A stretch of 64,000 nucleotides of DNA from Teretinema zuelzerae (GCF_021021555.1 NZ_JAINWA010000003.1:1798001-1862000); one strand, 5' to 3'; positions 53,935 through 62,920 are shown, numbered from the stretch's first letter. Notes: generated by a model not told the origin, from the sequence alone. Translations and numbers: made by a program.

Positions 53935-54053
53935 CTCTAACATTTAGTTAACCTGCATTTCCGGCCCGCAGGGCTTGGCGGAATTTTTGCTGAGCGTAGC
54001 GATTGGCAAAAATTGTGACAACAGGAAATGTCAGGTTGAACTAGTTGTTAGAT
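53935..54053 (-). repeat. attC site, AG/CT spacer with GGAATTTTTGC core
   Basis: Boxes CTCTAAC and GTTAGAT. Core CATTTCCGGCCCGCAGGGC. Supplies the TAG stop of the methyltransferase. Confidence 0.93.
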
Positions 54054-54763
54054 AATTTTTCCTTTATACAACAGTAAATCAAACCAATTTCATTTCCAGA
54101 TATTTCAATGCGGTCATTTAACGATGAATAACATTCTATATTCTTAAAACCAGAATTTTCCAAAAAAAACATACCTTCAGGATATGTCCAATTTCGAAAT
54201 ATGTGGTTTTCTTGAATAAAATTAATTACTTTAGATCCTTTTAATATTTTTATTTTTTGAGTTTCGATTAAATAACTTTTTAATAAATCCACTTTATAAT
54301 CTAATTTTACTTTATATTTGAATCCATTATCTTTGAAGATATGTTTACGATTTTTAATATATTTTATTATTCCTAAAATATTTTCCTGATGAAGAATAAA
54401 TACTCCTCCTGGATTTAATGAATTATAAATTGTATTTAATGTGTTCTTAATATTTTCATTTGATAAAATATGCCCAAATGCTCCATATGAAAATATACAA
54501 TCATATTTTTCTGCATTTAAATCGTTAGTGAATTTTAGCTTATATTCATCATTGCTTACTTTTTTTTGAGCTAATTTTAACATTTTTTCTGATACATCAT
54601 ATCCAGTTACAGAATACATATTTTTTGAGAGAAATAATGAATCTATTCCAGTCCCACATCCAAAATCCAGTATTTTATCTATTTTGATTAAAGATTTTTT
54701 ACTTAAAATAAATTGTATAAAATCAAAAATCTTCTTGGGATTTTTTTGATATACTTTTTCCAT
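54041..54763 (-). CDS. SAM-dependent methyltransferase
   Basis: 240 aa class I methyltransferase. SAM-binding motif ILDFGCGTGIDSLFLS, acidic strand VTGYDVSEKML, motif IV YDCIFSYGAFGHI and post-motif LNPGGVFILHQEN. Acceptor unknown, small molecule likely. Final SNN and TAG stop lie within attC. ATG preferred over an in-frame TTG two codons upstream. Confidence 0.9.
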   Translation of the reverse strand: MEKVYQKNPKKIFDFIQFILSKKSLIKIDKILDFGCGTGIDSLFLSKNMYSVTGYDVSEKMLKLAQKKVSNDEYKLKFTNDLNAEKYDCIFSYGAFGHILSNENIKNTLNTIYNSLNPGGVFILHQENILGIIKYIKNRKHIFKDNGFKYKVKLDYKVDLLKSYLIETQKIKILKGSKVINFIQENHIFRNWTYPEGMFFLENSGFKNIECYSSLNDRIEISGNEIGLIYCCIKEKLSNN

Positions 54764-54855
54764 TATCAAATCATATTATTCAGCTCCAGATTCATAACTT
54801 GTATTCACTGATTATTATCCTTTTAATACTTTTTCCTCGCCCGCCGAAGGCGTGT

Positions 54856-54964
54856 ATCTAACATTTGCTTAACCTGCGTTTTGTTTGGCGCGGTTTTTGC
54901 CGAGCGTAGCGAAGAGCAAAAATCCGTGACAAGCAAATAAGTCAGGTTGAAGCAGTTGTTAGGC
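54856..54964 (-). repeat. attC site, type A
   Basis: Boxes ATCTAAC and GTTAGGC; AAGAGCAAAAATC variant with one mismatch in the stem. Confidence 0.95.
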
Positions 54965-54979
54965 GTCTATTTGATTAAA

Positions 54980-55534
54980 TTAATACAACATTCCGTTATA
55001 GTTATTTTGGAGTGCATCAATTATTTTATTTCTTCTTTTATTTTTTGTTTCTTCGGTTTTAGCATCACAATAAAAGCCAGCAAATTGCTTTTGTTTTGAT
55101 AATGGTTTTTCATTGTATAATCTTACTATTTCGGGCATTGTTTGAAGCACATTTCTTAAACACTCTATTTTATCTTCTATACTTAATTGAGTATTTTCGT
55201 TGCTAATTTCTGGTAAATAAACATCAACACCGGATTTTGTCATTGCATTATTATCTACCATTTTCTTAAATATTTGCTTATTCTTCTCTGACCATTTATG
55301 AACATCTTTTCTTTTTGAAAAATATTTTCTATATCTTTCATCATTTATTGACTTCATAACCCCATCAATCCATCCAAAGCAGATTGATTCCTCTAGTGCG
55401 TCATTTGCAGTAAAATCTTTATTACCCTTTTTAAACTCTATCCGAATACTATTTTCTTTTTTGTGATTAATTACCAACCATTCTCTATATTTAACCCTAT
55501 TCTCAAATTCAAGAACAACAACATCTTCATTCAT
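54980..55534 (-). CDS. YdeI/OmpD-associated family protein, copy 2
   Basis: 184 aa, one residue different from copy 1 at 43152 (NSIRIEFK for NSIWIEFK). The Trp replaced is one conserved in the family, so activity may differ. Cassette ends and attC type match copy 1. Confidence 0.86.
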   Translation of the reverse strand: MNEDVVVLEFENRVKYREWLVINHKKENSIRIEFKKGNKDFTANDALEESICFGWIDGVMKSINDERYRKYFSKRKDVHKWSEKNKQIFKKMVDNNAMTKSGVDVYLPEISNENTQLSIEDKIECLRNVLQTMPEIVRLYNEKPLSKQKQFAGFYCDAKTEETKNKRRNKIIDALQNNYNGMLY

Positions 55535-55612
55535 ATCGAACCTCGCTACAATCAATACAAAGAAAAAATATTTCAAGTTTTAATTATATATTTTCCTCTG
55601 CCCGAAGGGTCC

Positions 55613-55721
55613 GCCTAACATTTGCTTAACCTGCGTTTTGTTTGGCGCGGTTTTTGCCGAGCGTAGCGAAGTGCAAAAATCCGTGACAAGCAAATAAGTC
55701 AGGTTGAAGCAGTTGTTAGTT
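55613..55721 (-). repeat. attC site, type A
   Basis: Boxes GCCTAAC and GTTAGTT. The homologous cassette at 41378 has a short site instead. Confidence 0.95.
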
Positions 55722-55950
55722 TATTTTTTTGTCCGTATTACTGATGTAATAATAATCAATATTCCAACTGCGAAAGAAACATAACTTACTGGTTCTCCAA
55801 TATTTAGAAAACCTATTAACAGTTGTAAAATACCTAATAGAATCATACTAATTGTTAGTGATTTATTCTAACCGTTTTTAATTCTTTACTCAAAAAATAA
55901 ATCAACAGCACTACAGTGATTAATAAAAATACAAACAGTATAGTATTCAT
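55716..55950 (-). pseudogene. Small three-TM membrane protein, copy 2, frameshifted
   Basis: Matches the 79-aa gene at 41431 but lost 4 nt near SKELKT (AAAACGGTTAGAATAAATC), giving a stop six codons later. The C-terminal end is also altered. Confidence 0.78.
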
Positions 55951-56396
55951 GTTCCTTTCCTATTTAAAATTCAAATTCTCTTAAAATTCTTTTGTTTCTG
56001 ATAAGTTTCCAAATAATTCTTTATCCAAAGATTACATTATTCTTTTCTTCAACAAAATATTCCTATCTTCATAATAATCATTATGTGTAGAAGGGTTTTA
56101 AGCACGTAAACTGTTTTTATCATTTTTCTTTATTTTTTTTAATTTACTAAAAGCACTAAGGATTCTTTATTACATGAGCTAGTCCGTTCAATTGTTGACA
56201 GTTTATTTTACTCAATATTATTGTCTTTATTTTTTTGTAGCTTCATTCTTACTAAGACAAAAACAATCCTATTAATCAATTCCATTAATGTGTCGAACTG
56301 TTATAAGCATTAATTAAATTCATGTAATTTCCGAAAAAACAGAAGCCTTGTTACAGCATTTTACAATGCATTTTTCCTCGCGCGCCGAAGGCGTCA
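55951..56396. other. Decayed leader DNA, no gene seen
   Basis: About 445 bp that align to 41671-42138 with many small indels and substitutions, including the shared TGTGTAGAAGGGTTTTA and CCATTAATGTGTCGAAC islands. The high divergence contrasts with near-identity of other duplicated cassettes. Confidence 0.55.
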
Positions 56397-56514
56397 ACCT
56401 AACATTTGCTTAACCTGTAATTCCGGCCCGTAGGGATTGGCGTGAAAATTGCCAAGCGAAGCGACAGCAATTTTCATGACAAAAGGAATTATCAGGTTGA
56501 AGCAGTTGTTAGAT
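56397..56514 (-). repeat. attC site, type D
   Basis: Boxes ACCTAAC and GTTAGAT. Attached to a 390-bp cassette; other copies have type A. Confidence 0.94.
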
Positions 56515-56904
56515 CGCCAACTGTTTAACAATTCAGTTTATAACCAACTACATCAATGTTAGAAAACGATTTGCAGTACCATTAAAAACCCGAAGGCTGA
56601 ATCCTTATGACTTGTTATAATGTGAAGACTGAGGCAACTCTTCTGCATATCGTTTTCTAACATCTGTTCCTGCAAGTTTTAGCACAAGTGGTATGAAGTC
56701 AACTTCATCAACGAAAGAAAAAGTTTTAATCACGATAACACTTTAAGTAATAAACTAGGTGCAAACTGTATAACCGTCTTCCAGAGTGTTATCATCTGTT
56801 GAACTTTTTCTTAAGTCTATTTTCAGTGACAGTTTACTTCAGTTATACACAATCTTCTTCCAAATCTATTTCTTTTTCTTCTATTAATAAGTGTAGATTG
56901 GTCG
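56515..56904 (-). repeat. Non-coding 390-bp cassette, copy 4
   Basis: Body as copy 2, apart from GTTTAACAATTC near its attC. Its attC is of a different type from the other four copies. Confidence 0.85.
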
Positions 56905-57017
56905 AACTAACATTTGCTTAACCTGCGAGGCGTAATGGCGCGGTTCTTGCCGAGGAGCGAAGCGACGACAAGCAAGAATCGTGACATAGCCGAGTCAGGT
57001 TGAAGCAGTTGTTAGAT
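56905..57017 (-). repeat. attC site, type E
   Basis: Boxes AACTAAC and GTTAGAT; GGTTCTTGCCG has one mismatch to GCAAGAATC. Confidence 0.94.
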
Positions 57018-57028
57018 GAAAATTCCTA

Positions 57029-57832
57029 TTACATTTTCTTTTTATATTCATTTGAATCAAATTCAGATAAATAACTTTGAAATACTTCAAGATCAAAACG
57101 TGTAAGCTTATCGTTATCAAATGAATAGTTAAGTATTTCAGAATTATCGTTTACGTGATTAAGAAACCTCAAAGTCATCCATTCTGTTTTGTCTTTTAGT
57201 AACGGATTTTCAATAATTTCGATAAGAATTCCACAATACGAACTCAGGATCTTTGTATACTGCCAAAAACTGTCAGTATATTCTCTCATGTTCTTAAACA
57301 TGTCTATATAATAGATTCCATCAAAATCACATGTTATAAAATCATCAATCCTAACATCTCTTAATTCATGAGATATTTCTTTTATGTCTTTATATATTGC
57401 GGAATCAAGGATTACACGTGGATATTTAGCAATTTTTTTTTCACGATTATATGCATCTATTAATCCTGAACCAAATATTACTGTACTGTTATGTATCAAT
57501 TTTCCGTATACAATAGATCCTCGAAGTAAAAAGCCTTGATATGTTGCATTTAGTAATAAATAGAACACATCCATTACTTCAAGATCAATATTACTAATTT
57601 CCTTTACGTTTATACTAACAATGATTAAATCAGAAAAAGCAGTTACTTGTTTAGTGTGAGAAAGTTTCAGAGAATCATTTTTATCCTTAAAAAAATCATT
57701 TATCATTTTAAGAAAAGAATTTATTTTATTAATTTTTATTTCTGTATTCACTTGAGAAATAGTAGTGTAGTTTACAAAATCAGTAAAACCTAATACATCA
57801 ATATAAATGATTAATCTATCTTCATAGTCCAT
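57029..57832 (-). CDS. Class III nucleotidyl-cyclase-like protein
   Basis: 267 aa. Opens with LIIYIDVLGFTDFV (cf. the D-x-x-G-F-T metal motif of class III cyclases), then VTAFSDLIIVS (second metal strand), and RGSIVYGKLI...FGSGLIDAYNREKKI and YPRVILD, the order seen in class III cyclase-like proteins, including a large uncharacterised group. No effector gene accompanies it. Could make a cyclic nucleotide or be a degenerate fold; the second Asp position is the S-D of FSD. Start has GAGGACATTT upstream. Confidence 0.68.
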   Translation of the reverse strand: MDYEDRLIIYIDVLGFTDFVNYTTISQVNTEIKINKINSFLKMINDFFKDKNDSLKLSHTKQVTAFSDLIIVSINVKEISNIDLEVMDVFYLLLNATYQGFLLRGSIVYGKLIHNSTVIFGSGLIDAYNREKKIAKYPRVILDSAIYKDIKEISHELRDVRIDDFITCDFDGIYYIDMFKNMREYTDSFWQYTKILSSYCGILIEIIENPLLKDKTEWMTLRFLNHVNDNSEILNYSFDNDKLTRFDLEVFQSYLSEFDSNEYKKKM

Positions 57833-57884
57833 AAATGTCCTCGGGTTTATTAAATATGAATTTTGCGCCGCGTAAGCGGCGTCC

Positions 57885-57943
57885 ATCTAATATTTGCTTA
57901 ACCTGCATTGCGAAGCAATGTCAGGTTGAAGCAGTTGTTAGTC
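57885..57943 (-). repeat. attC site, short form with mutated core
   Basis: The left box reads ATCTAAT, not ATCTAAC, so on the cassette strand the invariant GTT is ATT. Right box GTTAGTC is normal. Inner boxes and core are intact. Confidence 0.94.
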
Positions 57944-58163
57944 GCTTCTCTCTTATTGCATTTCAAATGATTTGATTTGGAAGATTTTTCAGGTTTCTTT
58001 CTACTATTTGCTGCTTTTAATACTTATACTCATCATCTTTTGTACTAGTTTCATTTTTTATTATATCTCTTTCACATTTATTTCTTTCATTTCTTTTTTT
58101 TGGACATATCTTTACCAGGTCTTTTACTATCTTGGAGTCGCTATACTCTTACACCCATTCTCT

Positions 58164-59234
58164 TTACGTTTCAGGAAGCTTTATCTTACACAATATTTCA
58201 TGTGCAGGAACTTCTTCATACGGTTCCAAGGTCATAATGATTTCCATTGCCGCATGACATATAGGACAATGATCTACACATTCCGCTTCTTCCATCTCTA
58301 TTTCCATCGGAAATATTTTCTGCAGTTTTTCTAACTTATTGCTGTATTGGTTTGAGTATAATCCATAATTCCGTACTGTTACAGTATGAGGGACAGGTAT
58401 GTGATTCATGTATCGAGATACAAACAGTTCCTTATCCAACTCAATTCGCGTCTCTTTCCCTGCATGACGTTCAATATAACTAAATGTTCCTTTCTCTTCG
58501 TTTTCCACCAATTCTTGATTAAGGTTTATCACTACACCCTTAGCGGCGTGTGCTAAATATCCTATTATCTTTTGTACATTTCCCTGATAATATGTTGCGT
58601 ATACATTCCATTCGCGATCATTAATATCCTTCTGTTCAGGAATATCTTGTATATGTTTTCTCTGTAATTCTTTAACAAGATATTCTTTTATCACATCAGT
58701 AATTCGCGTATATGATATCGTTCCTAACGGCATCCAGTCACCGTTACCAGTCAGTCCACCATCAGATAACACGCAATGTATATGCGGTTTATAAGACATC
58801 CCCTTTCCATGTGTTTGAAATACCGCTATACATCCAGGGGTTATTCCATAATATTTCGATATGTTATTTATTGCACGCTTTACACATTCGAAAAAAGCGT
58901 TCATGAAATCTTTCTTATTTCTGAGCCACACGCCAGTGAAAACCTGTGGAATTGATATGACTAAATGAAAGTGATTAACATTTAAAACAGATGTTAATAC
59001 CTTATCCTCCCATCTTTTCTGGTTCGCTTTATAACAGATAGGACAACCACGTTGGTTACAGGAATTATATACAGTTGCGATTGTTCCACATTTTGTGCAT
59101 TGCACAACTCGGCCGCCATACCGGGTTGTTTTACACTCCCTCATATTCTGAAGAGAGCGTTTTTGTTTCGCATCAAGCTTAAAGGATCTTTTAAGCGCAA
59201 CAGAGCATATCTGCTCGAGTATACGGTTCTTCAT
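58164..59234 (-). CDS. IS91-like HUH transposase, cassette copy 3
   Basis: 356 aa, nearly identical to the copies at 12186 and 21663 (YSNKLEK and AECVDHC). HUH motif and lone Tyr intact. Flanked by the same cassette ends GTTAGTC/GACTAAC. Confidence 0.85.
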   Translation of the reverse strand: MKNRILEQICSVALKRSFKLDAKQKRSLQNMRECKTTRYGGRVVQCTKCGTIATVYNSCNQRGCPICYKANQKRWEDKVLTSVLNVNHFHLVISIPQVFTGVWLRNKKDFMNAFFECVKRAINNISKYYGITPGCIAVFQTHGKGMSYKPHIHCVLSDGGLTGNGDWMPLGTISYTRITDVIKEYLVKELQRKHIQDIPEQKDINDREWNVYATYYQGNVQKIIGYLAHAAKGVVINLNQELVENEEKGTFSYIERHAGKETRIELDKELFVSRYMNHIPVPHTVTVRNYGLYSNQYSNKLEKLQKIFPMEIEMEEAECVDHCPICHAAMEIIMTLEPYEEVPAHEILCKIKLPET

Positions 59235-59306
59235 ACATAGCTTGTATGCACAAATTCCTTTTCCTGCCTAACATATTCTTTCTTTTCCTCGGCGCCGTAG
59301 GCGTCC

Positions 59307-59415
59307 GACTAACATTTGCTTAACCTGCGTTTTGTTTGGCGCGGTTTTTGCCGAGCGTAGCGAAGTGCAAAAATCCGTGACAAGCAAATAAGTCAGGTTG
59401 AAGCAGTTGTTAGAA
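59307..59415 (-). repeat. attC site, type A
   Basis: Boxes GACTAAC and GTTAGAA. Confidence 0.95.
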
Positions 59416-59789
59416 ACTTTTTTTTCGTTATATGCAATAGAAAGAACAGAACGCTTCCCAATTTCATATAACAGAATATTTTTCTTTGTATAATTTTCAT
59501 ATAAAACATTTTCGATACTTTTATTTATTATCTATTTCCTAAAAAGAAAAACCTCTCCATCTTTTTTTCATCAGTTTCTTTAATATCTTTTTAATCCATT
59601 TTTTTAGCATTTTCTTTTAATCATTTCTGATTTTACAGTGATTATTTTTTTAATGGTTCCATCTACATAATATTGTCTTTAAAAAAATACAATATTTTAT
59701 TAAATCATATAGCTCATTATTTTATTCAATAAAAAAACTATTTAAAAGTTTTTATACAAAACTCTACTTGCTTGAATTTAAAAGTAATA
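59416..59789. other. AT-rich 3' region, no gene seen
   Basis: About 375 bp, very T-rich on the plus strand, between the small membrane protein gene and its attC. No open frame and no clear terminator. Possibly an eroded second gene of the cassette. Confidence 0.5.
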
Positions 59790-60035
59790 TCATAAAAATT
59801 CACTCTTAACCAACTTTTCTTGTTTTTCCCAATTATAACATCCAAAAAAATACCCACCAATCATCCAAACTAAATAATGAATAAATACCAAGACGATACT
59901 ATTTACTTTATTCAATAAAATAAGAGGCACAATACTAGACGTACCACAAATAGAACCCCAAAACAAAGATCCGTAAAGCATTGCATATTTCTGTTTTCCT
60001 AACTGTCTTAACTTAACCCATTTCTCATTAATCAT
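59790..60035 (-). CDS. Small hypothetical two-TM protein
   Basis: 81 aa. TM helices at about residues 18-40 and 44-65, ending in a Lys/Glu tail. ATG follows GGGAGTCGCACG. Not recognised. Confidence 0.6.
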   Translation of the reverse strand: MINEKWVKLRQLGKQKYAMLYGSLFWGSICGTSSIVPLILLNKVNSIVLVFIHYLVWMIGGYFFGCYNWEKQEKLVKSEFL

Positions 60036-60140
60036 CGTGCGACTCCCTAAAAGAATTTATCAGTGCTTTATAAAAGGATATTCATTCTTACGTAGTTGAG
60101 AAGAACTATATTTCTTTTCTCCGCGGCGGCGCAGCCGTCT

Positions 60141-60253
60141 TTCTAACATTTGCTTAACCTGCGAGGCGTCATGGCGCGATTCTTGCCGAGGAGCGCAGCG
60201 ACGACTAGCAAGAATCGTGACATAGCCGAGTCAGGTTGAAGCAGTTGTTAGAT
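60141..60253 (-). repeat. attC site, type E
   Basis: Boxes TTCTAAC and GTTAGAT; identical to the site at 14281. Confidence 0.95.
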
Positions 60254-60925
60254 TTCTTTTCCTATTCTTACAAAGATCTTTGCATATAAAATGCTAAAGA
60301 CGTACCATGGAATCAATGATAGCAATGAAAAAATTAAACCAATTGTTCCAGCAGTTGAAGGAATAATCATAAATATTGCTGCGAATAATCCCCAGGTTGC
60401 AGTTGCTTTTGAATAATATTTAGATTTATACATTAAAATGGAAATACAAAATAATGCAATTCCATTAAGAACATAATATGTATCAAAAGCTGTCCCTTGC
60501 CATCCTAATAAGCATGCTTTTCCAGCTGATTCAAATATTATCTTTTCAGTTTCAATATTTGTGCTAAAATATTCGTAGGAAAGTTTTAATATCTCGAAAG
60601 TTTTATTTGATGAAATATATGCTGAAATTCCAATTAATCCTAAAGCTATACCTATTTGTATTACACCTTTATTTACTTCTTTTAAAGTATGATAAAAAGC
60701 TAAATATATAATACTAATTAGAATATTATTAATTAAAATAAAAAAATCTGCATGAAAAAATCCGATTACTAAATTATCTTTAAACAAAGAAAACCATTCG
60801 ATAGTTGTAGTAGGTAGCTTCGTTAATGCAAATACAAGTATCTGAATTGGAATAATGGTGAGCATAATAATCGTTGAAATAAATGCTGTTTTGTAGAGTG
60901 ACTTGTAATCTTTTAATGCGTTCAT
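60248..60925 (-). CDS. DUF4386-like membrane protein, copy 2
   Basis: 225 aa, identical in sequence to the copy at 14388. Both the attC on its 3' side and the neighbouring 630-bp cassette are also shared, so a block larger than one cassette was copied. Confidence 0.7.
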   Translation of the reverse strand: MNALKDYKSLYKTAFISTIIMLTIIPIQILVFALTKLPTTTIEWFSLFKDNLVIGFFHADFFILINNILISIIYLAFYHTLKEVNKGVIQIGIALGLIGISAYISSNKTFEILKLSYEYFSTNIETEKIIFESAGKACLLGWQGTAFDTYYVLNGIALFCISILMYKSKYYSKATATWGLFAAIFMIIPSTAGTIGLIFSLLSLIPWYVFSILYAKIFVRIGKEI

Positions 60926-60957
60926 TTTGGTTTTTTCTCCTTTTGCCCGAAGGGTCA

Positions 60958-61067
60958 ATCTAACATTTATTTAACCTGCATTGCGTACATTGGCGCACTT
61001 TTTGCCGAGCGAAGCGACTAGCAAAAAGTGTGACAATAGCAATGTCAGGTTGAAATAGTTGTTATCC
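60958..61067 (-). repeat. attC site, type B
   Basis: Boxes ATCTAAC and GTTATCC, AT/AT spacer. Confidence 0.95.
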
Positions 61068-61694
61068 AATTTTTGGTTTCAGTTCTGCTGTAGCTTCGTT
61101 TCCAACTAATTTGTGTACTAAGCTTTTTACTTTTACAAACGTTACCAACGTCTTAAATTTTAATACGCAACAAAAATATTTCCTACAGAAAGCTCCGTTA
61201 TGTTTTTATTCTACAGCAGCTTTATACAAAACATTTTTCTTATTTTTATCTCTTTTCTTCTATTATATAAGACCAAATCCAGTCCAATTATCTTGATTCG
61301 TTTCTACATAACCAACAAGATCCTATTGTATAAAACCATAGAATGATAACCAGTAACTGAATCAGTTACTTATTTTTGATTTGCTTCATACAAGCCACTG
61401 TAAGGTTATTTCTCGAAACCAATTGTGCAGGATTCTCATTTTACTGCTGAATAACCACAGTAATCTAAAAACCTTATATCCAGGATCTTTTCAATTCAAG
61501 ATGTTAAAATCAATTGAAAAGCAACGTCCTACAGTCGCCTTAAATTCTTGGAAGTGAAAACGGAACACTGCTTTGCTGTTTTATTTTTAATGGATCTTCA
61601 GCATTTGTCGCGAGAGCTTGCACCGTAATCCAAATTATATTTCGAGATTTATAAGCGTTTTTAGTTCTTCCATCCTCGCCCGCCGAAGGCGTGG
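61068..61694 (-). repeat. Non-coding 630-bp cassette, copy 9
   Basis: Close to copy 2 but with the ATAACCAACA variant of copies 1 and 7 in its middle, so it is a mosaic of subtypes. Palindrome AGTAACTGAATCAGTTACT kept. Confidence 0.85.
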
Positions 61695-61803
61695 GGATAA
61701 CATTTGCTTAACCTGCGTTTTGTTTGGCGCGGTTTTTGCCGAGCGTAGCGAAGTGCAAAAATCCGTGACAAGCAAATAAGTCAGGTTGAAGCAGTTGTTA
61801 GAT
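61695..61803 (-). repeat. attC site, type A
   Basis: Boxes GGATAAC and GTTAGAT. Confidence 0.95.
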
Positions 61804-62193
61804 CGCCAACTGTTAAACAATTTAGTTTATAACCAACTACATCAATGTTAGAAAACGATTTGCAGTACCATTAAAAACCCGAAGGCTGAATCCTTATGAC
61901 TTGTTATAATGTGAAGACTGAGGCAACTCTTCTGCATATCGTTTTCTAACATCTGTTCCTGCAAGTTTTAGCACAAGTGGTATGAAGTCAACTTCATCAA
62001 CGAAAGAAAAAGTTTTAATCACGATAACACTTTAAGTAATAAACTAGGTGCCAACTGTATAACCGTCTTCCAGAGTGTTATCATCTGTTGAACTTTTTCT
62101 TAAGTCTATTTTCAGTGACAGTTTACTTCAGTTATACACAATCTTCTTCCAAATCTCTTTCTTTTTCTTCTATTAATAAGTGTAGATTGGTCG
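61804..62193 (-). repeat. Non-coding 390-bp cassette, copy 5
   Basis: As copy 2 with scattered single changes (GGTGCCAACTG). Lies directly beside a 630-bp copy, so two non-coding cassettes are adjacent here. Confidence 0.85.
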
Positions 62194-62315
62194 AACTAAC
62201 ATTTGCTTAACCTGTATTTTCGCGCCCGCAGGGCTTGGCGCATTTTGTGCGTCAGGAGCGTAGCGACAGCACAAAATGTGACAAAGAAAATATCAGGTTG
62301 AAGCAGTTGTTAGGT
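62194..62315 (-). repeat. attC site, type C
   Basis: Boxes AACTAAC and GTTAGGT. Confidence 0.95.
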
Positions 62316-62325
62316 GAGTATTTCT

Positions 62326-62886
62326 TTAAAGCTCTTTTTTTGATTCCTCGTTGCTTTGTTGTACTGCTTTTTCTTGAATTTCATTTGGTTCATAAACAAC
62401 TCGTAACGCAAGATTTCCAGCACCGCCACGTAAGATTATACTTATTTTTGTATCGCTAATAAACCAAGTACTCATATATATTCCACGACCATTCTGTAAT
62501 GCAACAGCTTTAAGCGTAACATCATCAGGATCACCAATAATTGTCCGATCATCAGTTGTTGGTTTTCCATATTTTTCAATTAATAATTTATAAATGCTTT
62601 CATATTCTACCACATATTGCTCTGGTACCAATATTGATTCTGTATATAACAACATGCCTCTAATCAATTTATCATCTGCATAGCCGAAATACGCTCTATA
62701 TAATTGATTGTTTAATTTAATGTCATATCCATAGAATATGGCATCTGAAGATTTTACTATTTCTAATTCTTTTCCATTTTTTAACTGCATTTCAGCTCTG
62801 GTAGAATTCCACGAAAATCCTCGAAATTCTGCGAACAATGGAGAAATACACAAGAAAACGATCGCAAAAATAATAATTCGTTTCAT
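62326..62886 (-). CDS. Exported hypothetical protein
   Basis: 186 aa. Cleavable signal peptide MKRIIIFAIVFLCISPLFA, then FRGFSWNSTRAEMQLKNGKE, a pattern of periplasmic proteins in treponemes that start FRGFxWGxxxxEV. The domain has strands around YRAYFGYADDKLIRGMLLY and a YGKPTTDDR loop. Polar charged tail. Function unknown. Second gene of its cassette. Confidence 0.72.
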   Translation of the reverse strand: MKRIIIFAIVFLCISPLFAEFRGFSWNSTRAEMQLKNGKELEIVKSSDAIFYGYDIKLNNQLYRAYFGYADDKLIRGMLLYTESILVPEQYVVEYESIYKLLIEKYGKPTTDDRTIIGDPDDVTLKAVALQNGRGIYMSTWFISDTKISIILRGGAGNLALRVVYEPNEIQEKAVQQSNEESKKEL

Positions 62887-62920
62887 ATAATTACCTCTTT
62901 TACTAAAAGTTTTTAGGTGC

